A stretch of 34,955 bases of DNA. It comes from Micavibrio sp. Its GTDB lineage: Bacteria; Pseudomonadota; Alphaproteobacteria; Micavibrionales; Micavibrionaceae. Position numbers and translations under genes: made by a program. Positions 1 through 7,546 of this stretch are shown piece by piece. The notes under the pieces are model-generated. The model made no database searches, was not told where the DNA came from, and was given only the letters and a program-made list of their open reading frames with translations. Position 1 is the stretch's first letter. Every line of letters begins with the position of its first letter. The stretch spans positions 1 to 34,955 of the forward strand of contig JAQGJB010000048.1 in NCBI GenBank assembly GCA_028290825.1, given 5' to 3'.

Positions 1-50
1 TAAAACAGTCATTGAATTGTACAACATCTCAAGAATTGAGGATCATAGCT

Positions 51-815
51 ATGTTGAAAGAACTTCGAAAACTCGCCTATTTATCTATGGCACTTGTTGC
101 CATCTCCTACGGATCACAACCCGCTTCTTCTGCGGTCAGCTTAACATCGGCCGGCGCTTGTACCGGTGTGGACTTTGCTTCTGCGGGATACGCTGACTGC
201 GTAACCACCACGGGTCACATCAGTGCCAGCGTTGTTTCTACGCTGTCGATTAACGAACTTCGCGCAATCAGCTTCGGTAACATGTCCAAGCCTTGCGGCG
301 GTGCAGCCTGTACAGGTGCCGATGCCACAATCGCACTGAACGCTGCGACCGGTGTACGTACCTACACAGCAGGTACAGATACCATCAACCTCCTGCACGG
401 TGCTTCCGCGAACGATGGCCTCGGCGGTAACGCTGGTAATGCCAACTCTGGCGGTCAGTCACCTGGTGTCCTCGAAGTTAAAGGTGCTTTTGAAGGTGCC
501 GCAACCCAGGTTTATATCTCCTTCGCCGATAACGCAGGCAACCCTGTGGACTTCGCCGGTGAAAATTACTGGACCGCGAACGATGATAATATCCAAGTCG
601 CCAACGCTGGCGCGACTGCATACTTCACCGTGAAAGACTTCACCATCGATTGCCCCGGTTCGACCAACTACAGCGATGTCTATGGCCACTTCTGTGACAA
701 CGCCGGTGCAAACACTGCCTTCCAGGTAAAAGTTGGCGCGACGCTTACTACAGCCGCCCAGACCTATACCGAAGGTAAATACACAGGCACATACAACGCG
801 ATGGTCAGCTACTAA
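51..815 (+). CDS. Secreted DUF4402-family protein (probable surface/fibre subunit)
   Basis: A 254-residue exported protein. The ATG at 51 is chosen because GAGGA at 38-42 sits 8 nt upstream; an in-frame extension back to 12 has no such site. Residues 1-28 form a signal peptide (KELRK, a hydrophobic core, then an Ala/Ser-rich cleavage region near SSA). The body has the DUF4402 outline: an early ELRAISFGNM strand, a Gly/Ala/Thr-rich beta region and a closing GKYTGTYNAMVSY strand. At least six cysteines (for example GACTG, ADCVT, KPCGG, AACTG, DCPG, HFCDN) suggest disulfides formed in the periplasm. It is followed by a strong terminator, so it can be transcribed separately from the genes beyond. 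A second DUF4402 protein and a PapD-like chaperone follow, which suggests secretion or assembly as a pilus-like or surface subunit. The family call is by eye; the structural role is inference. Confidence 0.8.
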   Translation: MLKELRKLAYLSMALVAISYGSQPASSAVSLTSAGACTGVDFASAGYADCVTTTGHISASVVSTLSINELRAISFGNMSKPCGGAACTGADATIALNAATGVRTYTAGTDTINLLHGASANDGLGGNAGNANSGGQSPGVLEVKGAFEGAATQVYISFADNAGNPVDFAGENYWTANDDNIQVANAGATAYFTVKDFTIDCPGSTNYSDVYGHFCDNAGANTAFQVKVGATLTTAAQTYTEGKYTGTYNAMVSY

Positions 816-836
816 TAAGCTTCCGTCCTCAATTCG

Positions 837-868
837 AAAACCCCCGCACCGTAAGTGCGGGGGTTTTT
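837..868 (+). terminator. Strong intrinsic terminator
   Basis: A perfect 9-bp stem, CCCCCGCAC (841-849) with GTGCGGGGG (855-863), has a 5-nt loop. AAAA precedes it and TTTTT (864-868) follows. It lies 21 nt after the stop of the first DUF4402 gene and would separate it from the second one. Confidence 0.92.
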
Positions 869-914
869 AATTATCGGCCTCTGGCAATGCCATAGTATTA
901 ACATTAAAAAGCAC

Positions 915-920
915 TATACT
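915..920 (+). promoter_or_regulatory. Possible -10 element for the second DUF4402 gene
   Basis: TATACT at 915-920 in an AT-rich stretch, 32 nt before the ATG at 952 and just after the terminator that closes the previous unit. I find no good -35 hexamer at 16-18 nt, so this is only a candidate. Confidence 0.3.
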
Positions 921-951
921 TAATTCCACACTACAAGCGGATCATGTCACC

Positions 952-1425
952 ATGAGATTTTTAGCGCTTCTTTTAATATTTCCCCTGCTCATCTGCGGCA
1001 GCCACAGCAGTCAGGCTTTTCAGATTCGTGAACTGAAGGCTCTGGATTTTGGTATTTTTACCATTACCGATTCGGGGGCGCACAGCATCGTCGTTGCGCC
1101 CAACGGCCTAACCACGCTGCCAGATGGCGGGATACACAAAATGCGCGGGGGACGCGGTGCGACGTTTGAAATCGTCGGTGCCGATCCGGCCACGGATTTT
1201 TATGTCACCATCAATGCCACGAGTATTACGCATGCCAGCGGATCGCCGGTATTTGCCATTGATTCCTTTGAGTTTGACCCGCCGAACAGCAGCCTTTCCC
1301 CCGTTCATCCCGGACCGGATGGAAGCATTGCTTTTAATATCGGCGCGACCCTACACGTTCCGCCCGGTACACCGGTCCGAACTGGCGCCTATCGCGGAAC
1401 TTATGAATTCATGATAAATTTCTAA
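952..1425 (+). CDS. Secreted DUF4402-family protein, short paralogue
   Basis: A 157-residue exported protein with a signal peptide of about 22 residues (MRF, then LALLLIFPLLI, cleavage after SSQA). The mature part starts FQIRELKALDFGIF, echoing the ELRAISFGNM strand of the upstream DUF4402 protein, and ends with a GAYRGTYEFMINF strand, the matching C-terminal signature. It is cysteine-poor after the signal and about 100 residues shorter than its neighbour, so it may be a minor subunit or adaptor. The ATG at 943 upstream runs into a stop after two codons, leaving 952 as the start; no clear ribosome site precedes it. The chaperone gene begins 48 nt after its stop, which suggests co-transcription. 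Family call by eye; function inferred from context. Confidence 0.75.
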   Translation: MRFLALLLIFPLLICGSHSSQAFQIRELKALDFGIFTITDSGAHSIVVAPNGLTTLPDGGIHKMRGGRGATFEIVGADPATDFYVTINATSITHASGSPVFAIDSFEFDPPNSSLSPVHPGPDGSIAFNIGATLHVPPGTPVRTGAYRGTYEFMINF

Positions 1426-1473
1426 TTTGTGGAGACGATTTTGTTCACATATCTGCTTAAGGGATACCAAACC

Positions 1474-2313
1474 ATGATCTGCAAAGCCCTGTTGAACCCT
1501 TTCCTGACAATTCTGGTTCTGGCGACAATCGTATTATGCCCCGGCATGGCACGCGCGGATCTGACCATTACGCCGGTCAGGGTCGTCTTCGAGGGACGGG
1601 ATCGCTCCGCCACGGTTGAACTGATCAACACCACCAATAAAACCAACACCTACCGCATGCGGTGGATGGAAATGAAAATGGGGCCCAGCGGCCGTTATGA
1701 ATTGATTCCGGCGGATGATAAAGACCCGAACAGCGTTGCGAATATGGTGATTTTCTCCCCGCGCCAGGTGACGATAGAGCCGCACGGTCAACAGACCATC
1801 CGTCTTTCCCTGCGTCGTCCCGCCGATTTGCCGGACGGTGAATACCGCGCGCATCTGGGCATGGTTCGTCTGGCGAAACAGGGACCGGAGCGTCCGAACC
1901 CGAATGCCAAGGGTGTCGAAATGGATATGCGGGTTAACCTTGGCTTCTCGATTCCTGTCATTGTGCGCGCGGGGAACGATAAAGACCTGAAGATTTCACT
2001 GATCAATCCCAAGCTGGAAATGAGTCCAGATCCACAGAACCCGACACCGGTCCTGAAAATCGACCTTCACCGCGATAGTGGTAAATTCAGCGCCTATGGC
2101 CAGGTCACTGTTTACTGGACCCCGTCCAAAGGGTCCGAAAAAATTATCGGCAACATGGCAAATATGGCCCTGTATCCCGAACTTGAGACGCGTCCAATTA
2201 TGGTCCCGCTCAAAGAAAATCCGGATAGCGGGACATTGCGCATCGTCTATGCTGGCAAATATGAGTCGGATGGCAAGACCTGGGCTGAAAAAATCCTGCC
2301 CATCGGTAAATAA
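1474..2313 (+). CDS. PapD-like periplasmic (fimbrial-type) chaperone
   Basis: A 279-residue exported protein. The ATG at 1474 is preferred over an in-frame GTG at 1429 because AAGGGA lies about 10 nt upstream and it opens directly into a signal peptide ending GMARA. The mature N-terminus (DLTITPVRVVFEGRDRSATV) is the first strand of a PapD-type immunoglobulin domain. ELINTTN, the F-S-P-R-Q-V-T-I-E-P segment and the SIPVIVRAG strand (about residues 165-175) match the chaperone fold. PapD-family chaperones cap pilus subunits in the periplasm by donating a strand. Here the likely clients are the two DUF4402 proteins just upstream. No usher gene is visible, so it should lie upstream of the window or elsewhere. 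The C-terminal domain diverges from the classical second Ig domain. Confidence 0.82.
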   Translation: MICKALLNPFLTILVLATIVLCPGMARADLTITPVRVVFEGRDRSATVELINTTNKTNTYRMRWMEMKMGPSGRYELIPADDKDPNSVANMVIFSPRQVTIEPHGQQTIRLSLRRPADLPDGEYRAHLGMVRLAKQGPERPNPNAKGVEMDMRVNLGFSIPVIVRAGNDKDLKISLINPKLEMSPDPQNPTPVLKIDLHRDSGKFSAYGQVTVYWTPSKGSEKIIGNMANMALYPELETRPIMVPLKENPDSGTLRIVYAGKYESDGKTWAEKILPIGK

Positions 2314-2335
2314 CACATAAAACAAGGGACAAGTC

Positions 2336-2364
2336 GGGCCGGAGCGATTGACCTCGCCCGGCCC
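2336..2364 (+). other. Hairpin in the leader of the first AMIN lipoprotein gene
   Basis: GGGCCGG (2336-2342) pairs with CCGGCCC (2358-2364) across a 15-nt loop in the 89-nt gap between the chaperone stop and the ATG at 2403. No T-run follows, so it is not a standard terminator; it could be an RNA-stability or attenuation element. GGGAG just upstream of the ATG is a plausible ribosome site. Confidence 0.3.
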
Positions 2365-2402
2365 TGCGCTTACGATTCTCGGGATAGCCGGGAGCATCTT
2401 TC

Positions 2403-3503
2403 ATGTCGAGCCATAATCATCAGCATAAATCGTCTTTTTCCGCCCTCACACGCGGATTGATTCTTTCTGCGGCATCGGTTTTGACGCTTGCGGCCTGCGG
2501 TGGCGGTAATGGCGGTACAGTCAGCACCAGCAACACCAATGATCCGCCGCCAGTTTCCGCCGTCGCCACGACCGGCGATGCCATTGCGCCGATCGATGCC
2601 TCGAAAATAGCGGCGGCTTCTGCGGCAGAGAGCAAAAAAGCCACCGAAACGGTTCAGGCACTTGAGACACTGGCCCCGATTCCCACGCCGATGGAAACCT
2701 TCCGGGCTTTAGCGCCGGAACAGGGTTTAAAGATCACACCCCTGTTTAAAGACCCCGTTACCGACGAATCCGCCCGCATCGCCCGTGTTGAGAATGCGGT
2801 GCAGGGAATGCGCAATGACTTTGACACCATCATGCCGACCATGGTGCGCATGGCATCTATGGAAAAAGATATGCGCGGCCTGATCGGAAAGCTCCAGGTT
2901 ATGACCGGCGAAATTCCGCCAGAACAAAATCTCGTCCAGGATAATCCAAACGAGGCCGAGGGCGAGCCAATGCCGCTGACGCAGGAGTTGATGAACCCAC
3001 CGGAAGAGACAGAAGAGCTGGACTGGTCGCGCCTTGACGATGTTGTGGCGGAAGATCTGGCGACTTTACCCGGCGTCACTAAAGTTATCACCACCACCAC
3101 GAAAACAACGGTAACGACACCGGATGCAGGCGAAATGGATGTTGCCGCCCCCGCTGCCCACAATGCGCCGATTGCGGGCGCCCCTGCCGTCAAGGCGATC
3201 AGGATTGCCGATCACACCGGATCGACCCGCATTGTTCTGGATATGAGCGCCAAGGCCGCTGTACCACCAGCCAGTTTTCAGAATGATGACAGACAGCTTG
3301 TGCTTGATCTGCCCGCCATCAACTGGACCGCAAAGACGGAGGCCGCCCTGAAAAATTCCGGCCTTGTTTCAGGTTACAAATATCAGGATGGCAAGCTGAT
3401 GCTGAACCTTACCAAAGCGTCACAGCTTAAATCGCAGCAATCCCTGCCGCCGGAAGGATCGAGCGGCCACCGTCTCGTCCTGGACCTTCAGGAAAAAGCC
3501 TGA
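2403..3503 (+). CDS. Lipoprotein with C-terminal AMIN-like domain (paralogue A)
   Basis: A 366-residue lipoprotein. A signal region ends in the lipobox LAAC (Cys32), followed by Gly rather than Asp, which favours outer-membrane sorting. Residues about 105-180 form a probable coiled coil or helical segment (ARIARVENAVQGMRNDFDTI, then a MEKDMRGLIGKLQ stretch). A Thr/Pro/Ala-rich linker follows. The last 100 residues (from about 265) resemble an AMIN domain, with TRIVLDMS, RQLVLDLP and HRLVLDLQ as repeated beta strands. AMIN domains in other proteins localise envelope factors by binding peptidoglycan. The gene downstream encodes a paralogue with the same layout. It lies 89 nt after the chaperone, possibly in one unit. 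Lipoprotein status is clear; the AMIN call is by eye and moderately confident. Confidence 0.72.
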   Translation: MSSHNHQHKSSFSALTRGLILSAASVLTLAACGGGNGGTVSTSNTNDPPPVSAVATTGDAIAPIDASKIAAASAAESKKATETVQALETLAPIPTPMETFRALAPEQGLKITPLFKDPVTDESARIARVENAVQGMRNDFDTIMPTMVRMASMEKDMRGLIGKLQVMTGEIPPEQNLVQDNPNEAEGEPMPLTQELMNPPEETEELDWSRLDDVVAEDLATLPGVTKVITTTTKTTVTTPDAGEMDVAAPAAHNAPIAGAPAVKAIRIADHTGSTRIVLDMSAKAAVPPASFQNDDRQLVLDLPAINWTAKTEAALKNSGLVSGYKYQDGKLMLNLTKASQLKSQQSLPPEGSSGHRLVLDLQEKA

Positions 3504-3635
3504 TCCCTAAAAACCGATTCAGCAAAGCCAGGTCCGCGCAAGACTCTATTTGATTCATTCCGATTCAGGGCGTTTCACTGCTGAACATTTCCTCCTAAGT
3601 TACTGCACAAACTGCAGAAATCTCATTCCCCTGTA

Positions 3636-3665
3636 TTGACGGGAATCCGCACTCAGCCGTACCAT
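3636..3665 (+). promoter_or_regulatory. Possible sigma-70-type promoter for paralogue B
   Basis: TTGACG (3636-3641) and TACCAT (3660-3665) are 18 nt apart in the 241-nt gap between the two AMIN lipoprotein genes. The -35 is good and the -10 weak. The rest of the gap holds a direct repeat of CCGATTCAG (3514 and 3560) and no other element I can name. Confidence 0.3.
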
Positions 3666-3744
3666 TACATATGGGGCCGAATCACTTGGAACAGGCGGCG
3701 CGGTCCCGGGGCAATAATACTGCAAAGTCTTAGGTACTCTCCTG

Positions 3745-4983
3745 ATGTCCAGATCCTGGACTTTCCAACCGGTGTTCACCGGGGGGAATTCATTGATCAG
3801 ATTTGTTTTGCGCGACTCATGGGTCGCGCCGGGATTCTGCTGCCTTTTATTGGCCTCCCTGCTCTCCCTTTCCGCCTGTGGCGATTCCTCCTCTGCCGGT
3901 CGTGTGACAACATCCTCCGCTACCGCGGCCGCCCCGCCGCCGGGAAGCGATGCGCGCGCCGTTGAGGCAGGTCAGCTTGGCCGCAAGATGGGCCCTGACG
4001 GACTGCCTTCGCTCGAGCCGCAGAAAGGCGTGAATGTCAGCGTCGATACATTGTTCACCGACGATATCAAAGACCCCATCGACCGCATCAGGCGCCTTGA
4101 AAATGCCGTGCTCGAATTGCGCCGCGATTATGATGCGACGCTGCCCTCGATCAAGCGTCTGGTGGGTATCGAAAAAGACATGCAAACCCTTATGGGACAG
4201 CTGGAAACGCTGACCAACGGTACTGGTCCTGCCGCGGGTGCGGCGATGGAAGCGGTGCCTCTGGCATCGGTTGAATCCGTTCCCGTTCCCGGTAATTCCC
4301 CAAGCAATTCTGCGACGCCTTCAAGCCCCGCCCCGGGCCCTGCGGCGTCGCATGATAACGATCCTGTGTCCCTGGTTCCTGCAGTTCCAGTGGCACAGTC
4401 GTCGACGACCCCGAAGGTAGAAACCGCGGCGCCGTCAAAGACCACAGAGGTTGCTGCCATTGCCCCGGCAAAGACCGCTGTGACACCACCGAAGGCGGAT
4501 GCGGCACAGGCGCAAGCCCCGCCGCTGCCACCGTTTACGGCCCCGCCTGAACCCCAAGCCAATGCCCCGCCGCAGGAGATTCCTAAGCCTTCTGTCACAA
4601 CGGCTGCGACCACCGCGCTTCAACAGGCTAAACCTGTTGAGGCTGGAAGAATTGTCGGGTCCGGCCTACGTCTCGGTGAAGACGGCGGGAAAACACGGCT
4701 TGTTATCGACCTTAGCGGCTCTGTGACCCACAGGACCGATCTGGACAATGACGAGAAGATTCTGGTGATCGAGATTAATGGCGCAGGCTGGACAGGCCCG
4801 GCGTCTAAGGCATTCTCATCGCCGGTCGTGCAATCCTACACCACCCAACCTCTTGAAAACGCGAAAGGAACACGCCTGATCGTCACACTGAAGAAGCCGG
4901 CCACGATATTGCTGGACAAAGAGTTGCCACCCGAAGCAACCAATAAGAATTATCGCTTGGTGATCGACCTGAAGGGGAAATAG
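3745..4983 (+). CDS. Lipoprotein with C-terminal AMIN-like domain (paralogue B)
   Basis: A 412-residue lipoprotein from the ATG at 3745. A TTG at 3793, preceded by GGGGGGAA, would give a more usual signal length and is a real alternative. The lipobox is LSAC (Cys45 from the ATG), followed by Gly. The layout copies the gene upstream: a helical segment (DRIRRLENAVLELRRDYDAT, then IEKDMQTLMGQLETL) aligns almost residue for residue with paralogue A, followed by a long Pro/Ala/Thr-rich linker (about residues 160-300) and an AMIN-like C-terminus with TRLVIDLSG, KILVIEING, TRLIVTLKK and YRLVIDLKGK strands. The pair probably arose by tandem duplication, with the linkers diverging fastest. The stop abuts the stop of phhA on the other strand with no base between. 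Role unknown; an envelope or peptidoglycan-proximal job is inferred. Confidence 0.72.
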   Translation: MSRSWTFQPVFTGGNSLIRFVLRDSWVAPGFCCLLLASLLSLSACGDSSSAGRVTTSSATAAAPPPGSDARAVEAGQLGRKMGPDGLPSLEPQKGVNVSVDTLFTDDIKDPIDRIRRLENAVLELRRDYDATLPSIKRLVGIEKDMQTLMGQLETLTNGTGPAAGAAMEAVPLASVESVPVPGNSPSNSATPSSPAPGPAASHDNDPVSLVPAVPVAQSSTTPKVETAAPSKTTEVAAIAPAKTAVTPPKADAAQAQAPPLPPFTAPPEPQANAPPQEIPKPSVTTAATTALQQAKPVEAGRIVGSGLRLGEDGGKTRLVIDLSGSVTHRTDLDNDEKILVIEINGAGWTGPASKAFSSPVVQSYTTQPLENAKGTRLIVTLKKPATILLDKELPPEATNKNYRLVIDLKGK

Positions 4984-5868
4984 TTACGACGCGGACTTCA
5001 CCCGGCCCCGGTGATAGGACTGCGTTCCCTCGTTGATCAAATGATCGTCTGCAAGGACCTGGTCCGCTCCGAACTCTTTCGGTGCGGCCTTAAGCTCTTT
5101 GTATAAACCGGAGAAGTCCTGATAGGTTTCTTCGAAGAGTTGTTTGAAGCTGTCGATGATAAAGTATGTCGGCTGGTAATCGTCGACACGGTAAGCCGTC
5201 TGCATGACGCGCTTCAGATCGAATTTTATGCGGTTGGGGGACTGGTCCTCCAGCGCGAAGACTGATTCACCCCCGGACGATAAAATTCCGGCACCGTAAA
5301 TACGCACACCCTTCGGCGTATTCATCAGGCCGAATTCGACGGTGTACCAATAGAGACGCGCCAGGTTTTTGATGGTGCCGTGTTCATGCGCCCGCATGCC
5401 ACCCTTGCCGTAGGCCTCGAGATAATCGGCGAAGGTCGGATCGGCCAGCAAGGGTACATGGCCGAACAGGTCGTGGAAAACATCCGGCTCCTCGATGTAA
5501 TCCAGCTGGTCGCGGCGGCGGATGAAATTACCGGCGGGGAACTTGCGTTCGGAGAGAAGCTGGAAGAACGGCAGATCGGGGATCAGCCCCGGAACGGCGA
5601 CCACTTCCCAGCCGGTAAGGGATTTGAGTGTTTTACTCAGTTCTTTGAAATCCGGGATTTGTGCATCACTGATTTTCAGACGGTCGAGGTTGTCCATGAA
5701 TTCATCACAGGCACGACCCTTGAGGATTTCCTTTTGCTTGTTATAAAGAATTTTCCAGGTGCCATGATCTTCGGCGGTATAATTTTTCCAGCCCTGATCA
5801 ATGATGTATTGTGTGTAATCACCCGTATCGCCGTGACCCATCGGATTGCCGGATACATATTCGCTCAT
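4984..5868 (-). CDS. phhA: Phenylalanine 4-monooxygenase
   Basis: The enzyme hydroxylates phenylalanine to tyrosine using a tetrahydropterin and non-haem iron. At 294 residues it is the size of bacterial single-domain enzymes. The iron ligands are visible: HDLFGH gives His132 and His137, and YWYTVEFG gives Glu178. Nearby signatures such as VPGLIPDLPFFQLL, FIRRRDQLDYIEEPD and the YGAGILSSGGE segment fit the aromatic amino acid hydroxylase family, with no tryptophan-hydroxylase or regulatory ACT extension. AGGGAGA lies 6 nt before the ATG. It is the last gene of a minus-strand operon (hppD-fahA-maiA-phhA), 23 nt after maiA, so phenylalanine enters the tyrosine pathway encoded next to it. The pterin-recycling dehydratase (phhB) is not in the window. 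High confidence. Confidence 0.96.
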   Translation of the reverse strand: MSEYVSGNPMGHGDTGDYTQYIIDQGWKNYTAEDHGTWKILYNKQKEILKGRACDEFMDNLDRLKISDAQIPDFKELSKTLKSLTGWEVVAVPGLIPDLPFFQLLSERKFPAGNFIRRRDQLDYIEEPDVFHDLFGHVPLLADPTFADYLEAYGKGGMRAHEHGTIKNLARLYWYTVEFGLMNTPKGVRIYGAGILSSGGESVFALEDQSPNRIKFDLKRVMQTAYRVDDYQPTYFIIDSFKQLFEETYQDFSGLYKELKAAPKEFGADQVLADDHLINEGTQSYHRGRVKSAS

Positions 5869-5891
5869 CGTTCATCTCCCTGTTATATTTT

Positions 5892-6569
5892 TTATGAAGC
5901 CAGTAATTTCGCCGTCGGACCATAAACCGGTTCCAGCCCCTCGGGTGTATCGGGTTGCGTTTCGGGCGAGGCACGCTGAAACGCCTCCAGCGCCATGCAG
6001 TTCTTTTCGATCTTGCGGCAGATCGGATAGTCATCGAGTGGCAATTTGAAACGCCGCATGCTGTAAAGCTGCGGCACGATGCAGAGATCAGCCACACTGA
6101 CCTGATCACCCATAGTGAATTTCCCGTGCCAGTTGCGTACGCGCAATAAAGCCTCAACCCCGCTCATGCCTTCGGTCGCCCAATGCGCGAGCCATGCCTT
6201 GCGTTCCACCTCATCCGCAGAGACGCGGTTCAGGACTCGCAGATTGGTGAGGGGGTGTAAATCGGCGGCGATGCTGAGCGCAATCTGGCGTACATAGGCC
6301 AGTTCCTGAAAATTGCCGGTGGCGAGAGGCGGCTCAGGGAATACATTGTCGATATAATTCAGGATGGCCAGAGACTGGGTCAGCTTATATCCGTCATGGT
6401 CCAGCATTGGCACCGCCCACATCGGGTTCAGTCTGCGGTATTCATCCGTTGCCTGTTCGCCTTTCAGCAGGTTGATGGCGAAGCTTTTGAATTCAATGTT
6501 TTTGAGGTGCAGGCCGATGCGCACGCGGTAGGCCGCGGAAGACCGGAAATAGGTGTAAAGTGTAATCAT
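5892..6569 (-). CDS. maiA: Maleylacetoacetate isomerase (zeta-class GST)
   Basis: A 225-residue glutathione-dependent isomerase that converts maleylacetoacetate to fumarylacetoacetate, the penultimate step of tyrosine breakdown. The N-terminal thioredoxin-like half has the zeta-class SSAAYRVRIGL motif (from residue 10), with INLLKGEQ, NPMWAVPML and the glutathione-site TQSLAILNYI. The all-helical C-terminal half includes VSVADLCIVPQLYSMRRF. Its ATG overlaps the fahA stop by 4 bp (ATGA), so translation is probably coupled; AAGG lies 10 nt upstream within fahA. Substrate supply from homogentisate needs hmgA, which is not present here. Confidence 0.95.
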   Translation of the reverse strand: MITLYTYFRSSAAYRVRIGLHLKNIEFKSFAINLLKGEQATDEYRRLNPMWAVPMLDHDGYKLTQSLAILNYIDNVFPEPPLATGNFQELAYVRQIALSIAADLHPLTNLRVLNRVSADEVERKAWLAHWATEGMSGVEALLRVRNWHGKFTMGDQVSVADLCIVPQLYSMRRFKLPLDDYPICRKIEKNCMALEAFQRASPETQPDTPEGLEPVYGPTAKLLAS

Positions 6570-7534
6570 CCGACAATGACCTTCTGCTCTATGGCCCCGA
6601 AAATACTGCGCCCCTGCGGGTCGTTCATTTCAATGCGGACGACGTCGCCCGGTTTCATGAACGGGGTTTTGAAATCGCCCTGCTCGATCTTTTCGATCAT
6701 GCGGATTTCGGCGAGGCAGCTGATCCCGGCGGCACGATCATGGTTTGACACTGTGCCCGAACCGATAATAGCCCCGGCGCCAAGCGGTCGGGTTTTAGCC
6801 GCATGGGCGATCAGCTGGCCGAAATCGAACCGCATATCTGCTCCAGCATTGGGCCGCCCGACAATTCTTCCGTTTAATGAAGCGATCAATGGCAGATGCA
6901 GTTTGCCGTTCTGCCACGCCGCCCCCAGCCTGTCGGGCGTAACGGCCACAGGCGAAAAGGCACTTGGCGGCTTGCTCTGGAAAAATCCGAAACCTTTATT
7001 CAGCTCCGCCGGAATCAGGTTGCGCAGCGATACGTCATTCATCAGCATGACCAGTTTGATATGGCCGAGGGCGGCCTTCGCATCAACTCCCATTGGCACA
7101 TCATCGACAATGACCGCCACTTCGCCTTCAAAATCGATGCCATATTTTTCGTCGGCAACGTGGACCGGATCAAGCGGGCCGAGAATGGTGTCGGACACGG
7201 CCTGGTACATCAGCGGGTCGTGCAGGAATTCCGGCGGCATTTCGGCACCGCGCGCCCTGCGCACCAGTTCAACATGATTGAGATAGGCGCTGCCGTCCGC
7301 GATCTGATAGGCACGCGGCAACGGCGATGCGCATTTTGCCACATCGAAAGCCTCACCGCCCCCGGCCTCCAGCGCATTGGCGATCAGTTTAAGGCGCGGC
7401 CAGACATTCTCCCAGTCATCCAGCGCAGCCTGCATCGTCGCCGTAATGTCCGGGACAGCGCGGCAACGTGTCAGGTCGGAAGAAACGACAACCAGCCGAC
7501 CATCACGACCGGATTTCAGAGAAGCTAATTTCAT
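6566..7534 (-). CDS. fahA: Fumarylacetoacetate hydrolase
   Basis: A 322-residue FAH-family hydrolase that cleaves fumarylacetoacetate into fumarate and acetoacetate. It is the shorter bacterial form rather than the roughly 420-residue animal form. The metal-binding core IDFEGEVAVIVDD gives Glu136 and Glu138, and LMNDVSLRN gives Asp167. The catalytic-fold segments GFGFFQSKPPSAFSP and AGAIIGSGTVSNHD are clear. The start at 7534 has AGGAAA at suitable spacing. It is 12 nt downstream of hppD and overlaps maiA by 4 bp, in one operon. FAH relatives act on other acylpyruvates, but the neighbours make the tyrosine-pathway role very likely. Confidence 0.93.
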   Translation of the reverse strand: MKLASLKSGRDGRLVVVSSDLTRCRAVPDITATMQAALDDWENVWPRLKLIANALEAGGGEAFDVAKCASPLPRAYQIADGSAYLNHVELVRRARGAEMPPEFLHDPLMYQAVSDTILGPLDPVHVADEKYGIDFEGEVAVIVDDVPMGVDAKAALGHIKLVMLMNDVSLRNLIPAELNKGFGFFQSKPPSAFSPVAVTPDRLGAAWQNGKLHLPLIASLNGRIVGRPNAGADMRFDFGQLIAHAAKTRPLGAGAIIGSGTVSNHDRAAGISCLAEIRMIEKIEQGDFKTPFMKPGDVVRIEMNDPQGRSIFGAIEQKVIVG

Positions 7535-7546
7535 ATACGCTTTCCT

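Noticed and set aside
3636-3965. A 109-codon plus-strand frame before and into the second AMIN lipoprotein.
   Set aside because: Overlaps the lipoprotein signal in another frame, with Arg/Cys-rich composition and no start signal.
6566-7534. That the FAH gene might be the missing homogentisate dioxygenase.
   Set aside because: Its metal-site pattern (E-x-E and a downstream D) and size are those of fumarylacetoacetate hydrolase; homogentisate dioxygenase is a cupin of about 430 residues.
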